Shown piece by piece: positions 44,175 to 52,388 of a stretch of 64,000 nucleotides of DNA (positions are counted from its first letter, which is position 1; each line of letters opens with the position of its first letter). The stretch comes from JAVJUV01 sp047314965 (GTDB lineage Bacteria > Pseudomonadota > Alphaproteobacteria > Rhodobacterales > Rhodobacteraceae): contig NZ_JBLBVK010000058.1 in the NCBI RefSeq assembly GCF_047314965.1, forward strand, positions 186,001 to 250,000, in the 5' to 3' direction. Under the pieces are notes generated by a model, which had not been told where the DNA came from, did not search any database, and saw only the letters and a program-made list of their open reading frames with translations. The translations under genes and the position numbers were made by a program.

Positions 44175-45527
44175 TCAGACGGCGACTGCGTGGCGGGCCT
44201 TATTTGCCGACAGGTATTCGTCGAATGCAGATGCCACGACCCGTACCAGAGGTTTGCCCGCTTCTGTCAGACTAAGGCGGCCAGCGACGAAATCGATCAG
44301 TCCTTCGCGCATGAGATCCGTCAGGACACCGGCGGAGGAAGCATACCACCTTTCTGGCGCTCCGAATTTTTTCGCGGCCGCGTGCAGGTCAACCTTCCCG
44401 AGGCACATCAGCGCTTCGATCACATGTCCGCGCAACGCGTCTTGTCCGATCAAAGCCCGCCCCCTGGCAATCGGAAGTCGGCCTTCCTCGACGTTGCGTG
44501 CCCAAGCCCCGGTTTCGCTGATGTTCTGGGTGAAGCCCTCGGGCGTTCGACTGATCGATGTCGCGCCAATGCCGAGCAATGCCTGGGCATTATCTGTTGT
44601 ATATCCCTGGAAATTGCGTCGCAGCGTGCCTTCGGCAAGAGCGATCGCCATATCGTCCTCGGGCAAGGCGAAATGGTCCAGCCCGATGGCCACATAGCCT
44701 GCGCGCTGAAGCGCTTCCGCGGCTGCGGACGCCTGGTCAACGCGACCGGCGCTGCGCGGCAAGGAGGCCGCGTCGATCATGCGTTGTTTCTTGGCCATCC
44801 ACGGCACATGGGCATAGCCGAACAGGGCGATACGATTGGGACGCATTTCGGCGCAAATATCGATGGTGTCGAGCAGCGTTTCGGTGGTCTGGTACGGGAG
44901 CCCATAGATCAGGTCGAAGTTTATCCCCGAAATGCCGGCTGCCCGGAGATCGTCGACCGCGGATTTTACCATATCGGGCGGCTGGATGCGGTTGATGGCA
45001 GCCTGTACCTTGGGATCGAATTCCTGGACCCCAAAACTGGCACGTGTGAAGCCGAGCGCCCCAATGCGCTCAATCATCGATTTCGCAAGCGTTCGCGGAT
45101 CGCATTCAACCGCCAGTTCCGCGTCTTCAGCGATGTCGAAGCGTTCCCGGATCGCAGTCATCGTGGCCTCGAAATCATCCGGATCGAGAACCGTCGGAGT
45201 TCCGCCACCCCAATGCAGATGCGACACTTGCATGCGATCCGGCAGGGTATCGGCAAGTGTGACGACCTCTCGCTTCAGGGTTTCCGTGTACTCCTTAAGC
45301 GGTGCCCTTTTCGACGCAAGCTTCATGTTGCAGCCGCAGTACCAGCAAATCTGTCGGCAGAAAGGTACGTGCAGGTACAGCGAAACCGGAAGCTCTGGAT
45401 CGAGCCGTGTCAGCCAGCTCTGGTAGATGTCGGCGTTCACAGCATCGGAAAAATGAGGTGCCGTTGGGTAACTCGTATATCTGGGAACACTCTGCTCGGC
45501 ATAGCGTTGGAAGGCTTGGGAGGTCAT
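44175..45527 (-). CDS. hemN: Oxygen-independent coproporphyrinogen III oxidase
   Basis: A 450-residue radical SAM enzyme that converts coproporphyrinogen III to protoporphyrinogen IX without oxygen. The cluster motif CRQICWYCGC has Cys57, Cys61 and Cys64 (CxxxCxxC) plus the following Cys66, the HemN hallmark. RYTSYPTAPHFSD at the N-terminus and HLHWGGGTPTVLDPDDF also match true HemN rather than HemW. It lies 16 bp after bchJ, so it belongs to the bchE-bchJ-hemN operon and should be made under low oxygen. Confidence 0.95.
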   Translation of the reverse strand: MTSQAFQRYAEQSVPRYTSYPTAPHFSDAVNADIYQSWLTRLDPELPVSLYLHVPFCRQICWYCGCNMKLASKRAPLKEYTETLKREVVTLADTLPDRMQVSHLHWGGGTPTVLDPDDFEATMTAIRERFDIAEDAELAVECDPRTLAKSMIERIGALGFTRASFGVQEFDPKVQAAINRIQPPDMVKSAVDDLRAAGISGINFDLIYGLPYQTTETLLDTIDICAEMRPNRIALFGYAHVPWMAKKQRMIDAASLPRSAGRVDQASAAAEALQRAGYVAIGLDHFALPEDDMAIALAEGTLRRNFQGYTTDNAQALLGIGATSISRTPEGFTQNISETGAWARNVEEGRLPIARGRALIGQDALRGHVIEALMCLGKVDLHAAAKKFGAPERWYASSAGVLTDLMREGLIDFVAGRLSLTEAGKPLVRVVASAFDEYLSANKARHAVAV

Positions 45528-45543
45528 CTTCTTGTTGTTTCCA

Positions 45544-46134
45544 TTAGCTCAGGTCGATCACGAATTGACAGGCCTTGTCGGTATCGCGGCAGCACGTGAG
45601 GTGGCGCACCTTCGCATCACGATGCACCAAACGCCTGAACAGGCGCTCAAATACGGCCACATGCCAAGCACAGTTGGGTAATGCGAGCGGATTTTCCCTG
45701 ATCGAGATCAAATGGGCAGGGTCGCGCGACACTTCGCAGATGCCGGATCCGGCAAAAGTCCATGCGTTTCGGTGGATTGCGTTCATCAAGAGGCTGGCTG
45801 CGACGGACCTTGGCACGATATGAAAGCTTGCCTTTGCGATCCAAGGGATGCGGTGAGCGATCACGTAATCGGCAGTCTTTCGTCCGGCGGATGAAGCGAT
45901 CGTGCTGGCCATCTCGTCGGGGAAATGATCCCAAAGCGCGCGCATCAGCCGAGCTGGTATGCGCTGATCGATCATTTCGCCAGGAGGCGTGTCGAAAAGC
46001 GACTCGAGACCTTGGTATGAAAAGAATGATCTGGCCTCCTGTTGCCCAATCATTTCTTCAAGGGCAGCAGCGAGTTGAACGACTGCGTTCGGACCAACGA
46101 GGCCAGGAGGGTCGAGGACAGATGTCCCGTCCAT
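45544..46134 (-). CDS. bchJ: Bacteriochlorophyll biosynthesis protein BchJ
   Basis: A 196-residue BchJ, named a 4-vinyl reductase. It carries the V4R-type domain with conserved histidines, aspartates and the C-terminal RHLTCCRDTDKACQFVI. GPNAVVQLAAALEEMIG and DQRIPARLMRALWDHFP are family landmarks. Later work assigns the vinyl reduction mainly to other enzymes, so BchJ may be an accessory or substrate-carrier protein for the pathway. It follows bchE by 3 bp. Confidence 0.88.
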   Translation of the reverse strand: MDGTSVLDPPGLVGPNAVVQLAAALEEMIGQQEARSFFSYQGLESLFDTPPGEMIDQRIPARLMRALWDHFPDEMASTIASSAGRKTADYVIAHRIPWIAKASFHIVPRSVAASLLMNAIHRNAWTFAGSGICEVSRDPAHLISIRENPLALPNCAWHVAVFERLFRRLVHRDAKVRHLTCCRDTDKACQFVIDLS

Positions 46135-46137
46135 GAC

Positions 46138-47757
46138 CTATTCACCCGGAATCGTTGTTTCGGCCGGAAGCTGGAAGTCGCCGGCGCCGCAGGCCTTGAC
46201 GTTGGCTGCTTCGCGCCTTGCGCGGGCTCTGGCGGCACGGTCGGCCGCCGCTTCCCAATCGTCCATCTGTGCCGGGGCGATAGTGCGGCTGCGATCGAAG
46301 TTGAAGTTGACGCCCTTCTTGGATTGAGGTCCCCAGTAGTTGGCCTTGCCCAAATCATAGAACTTGCGCTGGAAGCCTGCCTTCATGAAGGCTTTGAGAC
46401 ATCCGAGAAGATACCTGCGCCGGAACCCGGTGCCGCGCCAGGGGTAATAAAATAGCGCCTTGCGCATGTAGAACCGGCGATAATTGTGCATGACCCGATC
46501 CAGCAGGGTCGCGCGGTCCATCGCGTCGGGCGACATGATCGGAGTGACGAAATTGTATTTCGAGAAATCAAAGACTTCGACCTTGTCCTTGATCTCGGCA
46601 AAAAGCGGTGTGAAGGGCCAGGGCGTGTACATGGCCCAGTTGGCCAGATCGGGCTGCCAATCCCACGCCATTTGGAAGGTTTCTTCCAGCGTCTCGGGCG
46701 TCTCGTTGTCGAGTCCCACGATGAACTGTGCTTCGACGAAGATATCGGCCTCGCGCAGGAGGCGGATCGCCTCCTTGTTCTCTTCGACCTTGGTTTCCTT
46801 GTTGAATTGATCGAGTTTCAACTGCGCTGCCGCCTCGGTGCCGAGGGAGACGTGCACCAGTCCGGCCTCGCGGTAGAACTTGAGCAACTCGCGGTCGCGG
46901 TAGATATCGGTCACGCGGGTGTTGATGCCCCATTTGACCTTTTCGTTCAGGCCGCGGTCGATCAATTCCTGGCAGAAAGCGATGAATTTTTTGCGGTTTA
47001 TCGTCGGCTCCTCGTCGGCGAGGATGAAGAAGCCAATGTCGTGCTCGTTCACCAGCGTCTCTATTTCGTCGGCCACCTTCTTGGGGTCGCGCACCCGGTA
47101 ATCGCGCCAGAATTTCCACTGTGAACAGAAGGAGCAAGTGAAGGGGCAACCGCGCGCCATGTTCGGGATCGCAACGCGAACGCCAAGCGGCACATAGATG
47201 TATTTCGACCATTCCAGAAGCGACCAGTCGGGGTTGATCGCGTCCAGGTCCTTGACGGTGGAGGCGGCCTGCGTGGCCATGATCTCGTCGCCGTCACGGA
47301 AGGCCAGCCCCTTGATCTTCTTCCTGTTTGCTGGCCAGTCGCCGGCCGCGATGGTCCGGATCAACTCGCGGAAGATCTCCTCCCCCTCGCCGCGAACGAT
47401 GACGTCGATCCAGGGTGCTTCGGAAAGGACCTGTTTGTACATGAAGGTCGCGTGGATGCCGCCGAGAACACGGACTGCGTTGGGGACTTCCTCCGAGGCG
47501 ATCTTGAGGACATCTTCCGCCTTGTAGATGGAGGGTGTGATGGCGGTAGTGCCTACGACATCCGGTTGTAATTGCTTCAGTTTTTGCCTCAGTTCCTCGT
47601 CGGGAAGGTCGTTGGTCATCGCGTCGATGAAGTGGATGTCATCAAAGCCCGCATCCTTGAGGTGCCCGGCCAGATAGGCGACCCAGGCGGGGGGCCAGTT
47701 GCCTGCGATTTCTGCGCCACCCGAGTGGTAATTTGGATGGATCAATGCAATGCGCAT
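46138..47757 (-). CDS. bchE: Anaerobic Mg-protoporphyrin monomethyl ester cyclase
   Basis: A 539-residue radical SAM/B12 enzyme forming the fifth ring of bacteriochlorophyll without oxygen. The N-terminal cobalamin-binding-like domain (1-140) has RVLGGIHATF, and the radical SAM cluster is CPFTCSFC (Cys204, Cys208, Cys211), followed by FILADEEPTINRKKF. YTPWPFTPLFAEIKD and the C-terminal YPWRGTGFRRRYLLG are also BchE features. The start at 47757 has a GGGGGAG site. Two PpsR-type sites and one FNR-type box lie in its promoter. Confidence 0.96.
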   Translation of the reverse strand: MRIALIHPNYHSGGAEIAGNWPPAWVAYLAGHLKDAGFDDIHFIDAMTNDLPDEELRQKLKQLQPDVVGTTAITPSIYKAEDVLKIASEEVPNAVRVLGGIHATFMYKQVLSEAPWIDVIVRGEGEEIFRELIRTIAAGDWPANRKKIKGLAFRDGDEIMATQAASTVKDLDAINPDWSLLEWSKYIYVPLGVRVAIPNMARGCPFTCSFCSQWKFWRDYRVRDPKKVADEIETLVNEHDIGFFILADEEPTINRKKFIAFCQELIDRGLNEKVKWGINTRVTDIYRDRELLKFYREAGLVHVSLGTEAAAQLKLDQFNKETKVEENKEAIRLLREADIFVEAQFIVGLDNETPETLEETFQMAWDWQPDLANWAMYTPWPFTPLFAEIKDKVEVFDFSKYNFVTPIMSPDAMDRATLLDRVMHNYRRFYMRKALFYYPWRGTGFRRRYLLGCLKAFMKAGFQRKFYDLGKANYWGPQSKKGVNFNFDRSRTIAPAQMDDWEAAADRAARARARREAANVKACGAGDFQLPAETTIPGE

Positions 47758-47774
47758 GGCGCTCCCCCGATCTG

Positions 47775-47792
47775 TGTCAATTTAATCTGACA
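47775..47792. promoter_or_regulatory. PpsR/CrtJ-type operator, site 1
   Basis: Exact TGT-N12-ACA palindrome, the consensus bound by PpsR/CrtJ aerobic repressors of photosynthesis genes. It is closest to bchE, 18 bp before the start codon, so it probably overlaps the core promoter or the transcription start. Confidence 0.75.
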
Positions 47793-47799
47793 GCTTGAC

Positions 47800-47817
47800 T
47801 GTCATTTCAAATTGACA
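47800..47817. promoter_or_regulatory. PpsR/CrtJ-type operator, site 2
   Basis: A second exact TGT-N12-ACA, 7 bp from site 1 (25 bp centre to centre). Tandem sites at about this spacing support cooperative binding in Rhodobacter promoters such as bchC. Confidence 0.75.
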
Positions 47818-47825
47818 CAGATCAA
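47812..47825. promoter_or_regulatory. FNR-type box in bchE promoter
   Basis: TTGACACAGATCAA matches the FNR consensus TTGAT-N4-ATCAA at 9 of 10 conserved positions. It overlaps PpsR site 2, so FnrL activation and PpsR repression would be mutually exclusive. Confidence 0.7.
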
Positions 47826-47854
47826 ATTTCGGTCGGGGAGCGGCGGAATCCTTA

Positions 47855-48550
47855 TCAGGTTCGAGCTGCTTCGAAAGCGGACCAGGCCTCTTCGAAAGCG
47901 TCAAAATCGAAGCCGGGGCGCCGTGCCGGTTCCAGAACCAGCTTTTCGGTCGCGAGCAGTTTCCTGATCGCGGTTTCCAGACCATCCACGACCTCGGGTG
48001 GAATGACCAGCGCGCCATGCCGGTCAGCATGAATAAGATCGCCGTCCCGGACTGTAAGGCCGAAGATGGACACAGTTGCTCCGATCTCGGTCACATGCAC
48101 GAAGGCATGGCTTGGGCCGATCGAGCCTGCAACCACCGGAAACCCGTCCGGCAGGTCGCCCAGATCGCGCATGACGCCGTTGGTCAGCGCGCCAGACAAC
48201 CCGAAGCCCTTGTGGACTGTCGTGTTTATCTCACCCCAGAACGCCCCAATGCAGTTGGGAAAATCCATATCTTCGACAACGGCGATTGCGGGGCGAGGGC
48301 CTGAGGACATGTGCCGATAGTAGTCCATGCGGCGTTGACGAATGGTTTCCAATGGGTCCGCGGGCGGATGGGTCGCAGCGATGCGCGCGGTTCTGGCAAA
48401 ACCGACCATTGCCGGACCATCCGGGACGGAAGACAGCATCGTGCCGCGCGTGAAGTTCGAAAAACCTCGCCTGCCCTCTGCCACTTCGATGGCGTTGCAG
48501 ACAGTGGGCGTATCGACCTTGCGGAGCAGGGTGAGCAGGGTGTCGTTCAT
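47855..48550 (-). CDS. RraA family protein (HMG aldolase-like), operon end
   Basis: A 231-residue RraA/HMG-aldolase-like protein, last gene of the LacI-controlled cluster. Family parts are VDTPTVCNAIEVAEGRRG, GALTNGVMRDLGDLPDGFPV (ligand and metal region) and DGDLIHADRHGALVIPPEV. The intact G-x-x-x-D region and the presence of acid residues favour an aldolase or decarboxylase over an RNase E inhibitor. It overlaps the upstream hydrolase by 4 bp. It would suit a retro-aldol or decarboxylation step at the end of a pathway. Confidence 0.8.
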   Translation of the reverse strand: MNDTLLTLLRKVDTPTVCNAIEVAEGRRGFSNFTRGTMLSSVPDGPAMVGFARTARIAATHPPADPLETIRQRRMDYYRHMSSGPRPAIAVVEDMDFPNCIGAFWGEINTTVHKGFGLSGALTNGVMRDLGDLPDGFPVVAGSIGPSHAFVHVTEIGATVSIFGLTVRDGDLIHADRHGALVIPPEVVDGLETAIRKLLATEKLVLEPARRPGFDFDAFEEAWSAFEAART

Positions 48551-49239
48551 GTTTCCTCCAGCCAGCGGGCAAGCGCCGCGGTCGTTTGATCGGGTTGTTC
48601 GAGTGTTGGCATATGCCCCGCGTTTTCAATGACTTCCAGCGTGGCGCGCGGGATCAGCCGTGCCATGAGTTCGTGCCGTTCGACCGGACACAGACGGTCC
48701 TGCCGACCACACAGGATCAGGGTCGGGACGTCGATCTTTCGCAGGGTGTCTTCCTGGCTAGCGCGGTCGCGAAGCGCCAGCGCCTGTGCCTCGAAGACTT
48801 CGGGACCGGCCGCGCGCGCCATATCGAGGCAGAGGTCCAGAAGGACCGGTTTCGCCGGGCTGTCGACAAGGTAGGCCGGCTTCAGTTCCTCCTGCATCAC
48901 CTGGTCCAGTTTGCCGGCCTTCACGTCCGCGATCTGCCGGTTGCGGATGTCGAAGTTCTCAGGCGCGTCGGCGAAGGGCGTGGTGTCCATCAGGGCCAAT
49001 CGTTCGATCCGTTCGGGAGCTTGCGAATAGACTTCCATCGCGATGATGCCGCCCATCGAGAGGCCGCCAAGCGAGAAACGGGGAGGGGCGGCAGCGAGCA
49101 GGTTCTGCGCCATCGCGGGAATACTCTTACCGGAAGGCATAGGCGAAAGGACCTGCCGTTCGCGTCCGAAACGCGTGATCTGTGGCCCGAAAAGCCGTCC
49201 GTCGCACATGAAGCCCGGGATCAGGACAAGGGGTGTCAT
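48547..49239 (-). CDS. Alpha/beta hydrolase
   Basis: A 230-residue alpha/beta hydrolase of the small lid-less type. The nucleophile elbow is GLSMGG (near residue 61), the aspartate lies in LILCGRQDRLCPVERH and the histidine in ENAGHMPTLEQP, so the triad is complete. No signal peptide is present. It overlaps both neighbours by 4 bp (ATGA), which fixes its start at 49239. A likely role is hydrolysis of an ester or lactone intermediate of the same pathway. Confidence 0.88.
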   Translation of the reverse strand: MTPLVLIPGFMCDGRLFGPQITRFGRERQVLSPMPSGKSIPAMAQNLLAAAPPRFSLGGLSMGGIIAMEVYSQAPERIERLALMDTTPFADAPENFDIRNRQIADVKAGKLDQVMQEELKPAYLVDSPAKPVLLDLCLDMARAAGPEVFEAQALALRDRASQEDTLRKIDVPTLILCGRQDRLCPVERHELMARLIPRATLEVIENAGHMPTLEQPDQTTAALARWLEET

Positions 49240-50360
49240 CCCACCAGCGCGGCGCCTTCGGCCAGCGTCTTCAGCTTGGCGTAGGCGATGTCGGGATCGA
49301 CGGCGCCGAAGCCCGCGAAGGTGCCGAAGCCGCAATCGCTGCCGGCGATCACGCGGTCCGGGCCTACGATTTCCGTAAATCTTTCAATGCGTTGCTTCAC
49401 GAGCTCCGGATGTTCTACAAAGTTGGTCGTCGTGTCTACAACGCCCGGGACCAGAACCTTATCATTCGGTATATCGCCCGCACGGTCGCGGAACACTGTC
49501 CATTCGTGGCCGTGGCGGGGGTTCGACGTCTCGAACAGCACATAACGGGCCTTGGCCGACATCAGCGTTTCGAACATCTTCGACATCGGAATGTCGCAGA
49601 CATGGGGCCCTTCGTAATTGCCCCAGCAGATATGGACGCGCACCTTTTCAGCGGGCACGTTGGAGAGCGCGTGATTCAGGGCCTCGACATGAGATTGGGC
49701 GACCTTGACGAACTCATCATCCGACAGATCGGTGAACAACATGTGACGCGAGAGGGCGAGGTCGGGGCAGTCGAGTTGCAGATCGAGCCCGGACGCGACG
49801 ATCGTCTCGTATTCCGCCTTCATCGCATCGGCCAGTGCAGCCAGGTAGGCGTCGCGGGTCGGGTAGAAATCATTCTGCAAAAACAGGGAGATGACGCCCG
49901 GACTTGCAGCGTTCATGAAGCCGCGTTCGATCCCGTTTGCGGTCATCGCTGCCTTTAGGTTGGCGATATCCTTTTCCAGTTCACCCTGGCCCTTGGAGCG
50001 CACTTCGCCCACGCACATCGGACGAGCGTATTTGGGTGTGCCGCCGTCATTTGCCAGTCTTTCCAGGAACTTGGGGAAGAGTTTTAAATCGGCTGGCGCG
50101 TTCCGGGGGCTGTCGCCGTCGAAGCCGGTGTAGCGATCCTTGACGTAGGTGGCGTAGCTGATCTTGGAGGTTTCGCCGTCGGAGACGATATCGATGCCGG
50201 CATCCTTTTGTTTTTTAACGGTTTCCGCCACGGCTTCGGTCATTGTCTCATCGAATTCCGCCTGGGAGTAGGGTGTGTTCCGCTCGCGGGCGAAGATGAA
50301 ATCGACGACTTTCTGGCTGCGCGGAAGCGATCCGACATGAGTGGTGAGGATGCGTGTCAT
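49236..50360 (-). CDS. MetE-like cobalamin-independent methyltransferase
   Basis: A 374-residue protein matching the C-terminal catalytic half of MetE (methionine synthase II), without the N-terminal half. It starts MTRILTTHVGSLPRS as the stand-alone family does. Zinc ligands appear as VHICWGNYEG (His and Cys) and AGSDCGFGT (Cys). Such short homologues usually act on other methyl donors or thiol acceptors, or on epoxyalkane-coenzyme M chemistry. Its place in a catabolic operon suggests demethylation of the imported compound. The iteron at 50376 lies just before its ribosome site AAGGA. Confidence 0.85.
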   Translation of the reverse strand: MTRILTTHVGSLPRSQKVVDFIFARERNTPYSQAEFDETMTEAVAETVKKQKDAGIDIVSDGETSKISYATYVKDRYTGFDGDSPRNAPADLKLFPKFLERLANDGGTPKYARPMCVGEVRSKGQGELEKDIANLKAAMTANGIERGFMNAASPGVISLFLQNDFYPTRDAYLAALADAMKAEYETIVASGLDLQLDCPDLALSRHMLFTDLSDDEFVKVAQSHVEALNHALSNVPAEKVRVHICWGNYEGPHVCDIPMSKMFETLMSAKARYVLFETSNPRHGHEWTVFRDRAGDIPNDKVLVPGVVDTTTNFVEHPELVKQRIERFTEIVGPDRVIAGSDCGFGTFAGFGAVDPDIAYAKLKTLAEGAALVG

Positions 50361-50375
50361 GGTGTGATTTTCCTT

Positions 50376-50418
50376 GTCGGCAAAGCGTCGGCGAAGCGTC
50401 GGCAAAACGTATGGCAAG
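50376..50418 (-). repeat. 11-bp iteron, copy 2
   Basis: On the minus strand this is the same 43-bp array as 13617-13659, with one T-to-C change in the third unit. It ends 15 bp before the ATG of the MetE-like gene and takes up most of the only sizeable gap (82 bp) in the lower half of this operon, so it may be an internal control site. An in-frame ATG inside the repeat (50417) is a weaker start candidate. Confidence 0.8.
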
Positions 50419-50442
50419 GGCGCGCGCCGGCGTCAGTTTTCG

Positions 50443-51408
50443 TCAACCTGTCCATGTCGCGCCTGCAGGATCGCTGGTCGCGACGATATGGTAGAGCGCG
50501 GCCTCACCCGTCATCGAAGGCACCGCGGCGTGGTCGAGGTTCTCGGGCACGCTCATCGTGTCGCCGGGGGCGAGAACCGTCTCTCCGCCTTCCCAAGTCA
50601 CGCGCCAGTGCCCCTTGACCGGCATCAGAACCGAGGGGCGATCGTGGCGGTGCATCTTGTCGGTCGCGGACCCGCGCGTGACGAGATCAACCTCGAAGCC
50701 GGGCTTGTCGCGGATGATGCCGGTCTCGCCGATGACCTTGACAGGAGACTTTCCGGCGATGGCCACCATGTCCCAATAGCGCCGGACATAGCCGCCGATC
50801 ACCTGCATCGGCGTCGGCTCGGGAAAGGCATTCGCCTCGTCCTCGGTCAGTTTCGGCATGGGGTTGACGCCGTCGGGCAGGGCTTCGCCCTTCTTGGTGT
50901 CGTAGAGCTTGCCGGTCTCGGCCAGGACCAGTCCGTGGTCTTTCGCGTCTTCGATCACCTGGGGCGCCCAAATCACCCCGCCGCCGGCGTCGTCGCCGCC
51001 CAGGATCGCCATGATCATCCCGTAATCCTCGCCGATGTTCTCGAAGCCACGGAAGATGCCGGTCGGAATGTTGAAGATATCGCCGGGTTCCATCACCACT
51101 TCTCCCGCGTCGCCCCAGCGGCCCCAGAAAAACCGCCAGCGGCCAGAAAGGACGAAGAACACCTCGGCCGTGCGGTGGCTGTGCAGCGAGTTCCGGCATT
51201 TCGGCGGCTGGCCCGCCGCGCCGATGTTGAAGCCGTGCGGGATCGTGATGTGCACATGCTGGTCGGGGCTTTCCGAGACGCCGCCGCCGATAATGGTGAA
51301 ATTCTCCTTCTGGTTCGAACCAGGCGTATGGGCGTCAATGAAGGCCGTCTTGCAGGGTTTCAACTCGCCATAGCGAACGATGCGGGCGGCCATTTCTTGG
51401 GGGGTCAT
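50443..51408 (-). CDS. Double cupin domain protein
   Basis: A 321-residue bicupin. The first cupin has LHSHRTAEVFFVLSGRWRFF with metal ligands His and Glu, and the second has MHRHDRPSVLMPVKG and the C-terminal LDHAAVPSM. Double cupins of this size resemble gentisate-type dioxygenases and sugar isomerases, but the pattern is not diagnostic. It overlaps the SnoaL-like gene upstream by 4 bp. In this operon it could open a ring, isomerise, or act as a metal-dependent lyase. Confidence 0.8.
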   Translation of the reverse strand: MTPQEMAARIVRYGELKPCKTAFIDAHTPGSNQKENFTIIGGGVSESPDQHVHITIPHGFNIGAAGQPPKCRNSLHSHRTAEVFFVLSGRWRFFWGRWGDAGEVVMEPGDIFNIPTGIFRGFENIGEDYGMIMAILGGDDAGGGVIWAPQVIEDAKDHGLVLAETGKLYDTKKGEALPDGVNPMPKLTEDEANAFPEPTPMQVIGGYVRRYWDMVAIAGKSPVKVIGETGIIRDKPGFEVDLVTRGSATDKMHRHDRPSVLMPVKGHWRVTWEGGETVLAPGDTMSVPENLDHAAVPSMTGEAALYHIVATSDPAGATWTG

Positions 51409-52388
51409 GTCTCACCTGTGTGAAGGAGGATTTGTTTCCAGATCGCGGTTTCGTCGATCAGGGCGTATTCGCGCCGGATGAGGGGCTGGCCCGTCACCAG
51501 CGCGCCAAACTCGGCATGGGCCATGCCCATGACATGTACATACGCACCGGTCGGCGGGCCGAAGGGGCCGGGGCCGTCGTGGGTGCCGTCGAGCGACCAG
51601 CGGATCGCGGCGCGGGGTGGCATCAGCGGGTCGTCGCGGCCGATCCGGTGATGGATGGTGAAGCGAGCCGAGGGGAATGCCTGCCGGAGGCCGTTCCAGA
51701 ACATTAGCGGGCCTTCGCGCCCATGGGTCGTCAATCCACCGGCGTATTCGCCATGGATCGCGCGGTCATAGGCTGCGTCGGCGTCCTTGCCCTCCATCAG
51801 GGCGGCGAGGGCGTCGGCGTAGCGCAGGCCCCATTCGTTATCGTTGCCGTGTCCCGTATACGGGCCGGACTTGTCGGCAGCCGGGGTGAAAGGGCGGCTG
51901 CTGGCGTTGTGACCGCCCTCGCGGACGATCTGGGCGCGGGTGAACTCGCGCGGGGTCTGGCCCAGTTGGCGGACGATCGCGCCCTGGTCGCGGATCAGCC
52001 ATTCGTCGTTGATCTGGTTCGCGATGGCGTGGCAGTCGGCAATGACGCGGTAGACCAGTTTCGTGCCTGTCGCAGGGCCGTAGACGCCGTCGGAGGCGTG
52101 GGTGGCGGTGGAGAGGATGCGGTGCGAGGACAGCATCCCGTCCTCGGGGGTGCCCGACCAGATCACGTCCTCGCCCAGAAGTTGGCGGTCGGGAAACTCT
52201 GCAAGCGTGGCGAGGGTGGCGTCGATCACGGTCTGGTTGCCGATCACGACCGAGGCGGGCGAGCGCACGACGATGTCGGGGGCGTAGTAGTGATTGAGCG
52301 TATCGACACCGCGCTCTTCCCAGATCTCGTGGGTGATCCCGAGGATGTAGTCGGAGAAGTCGCGGAATTTCGGGTCGAAGCCGATCAT
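51405..52388 (-). CDS. SnoaL-like double-domain protein (paralogue 1)
   Basis: A 327-residue protein made of two NTF2/SnoaL-like halves. The first half contains EERGVDTLNHYYAPDIVVRS and VIDATLATLAEFPDRQLLGE; the second contains FWNGLRQAFPSARFTIHHRI. This ester-cyclase family includes polyketide cyclases and hydrolytic or aldol-type enzymes, so a ring-closing or ring-opening step is possible. It overlaps the LacI gene upstream and the cupin gene downstream, each by 4 bp. Confidence 0.82.
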   Translation of the reverse strand: MIGFDPKFRDFSDYILGITHEIWEERGVDTLNHYYAPDIVVRSPASVVIGNQTVIDATLATLAEFPDRQLLGEDVIWSGTPEDGMLSSHRILSTATHASDGVYGPATGTKLVYRVIADCHAIANQINDEWLIRDQGAIVRQLGQTPREFTRAQIVREGGHNASSRPFTPAADKSGPYTGHGNDNEWGLRYADALAALMEGKDADAAYDRAIHGEYAGGLTTHGREGPLMFWNGLRQAFPSARFTIHHRIGRDDPLMPPRAAIRWSLDGTHDGPGPFGPPTGAYVHVMGMAHAEFGALVTGQPLIRREYALIDETAIWKQILLHTGET

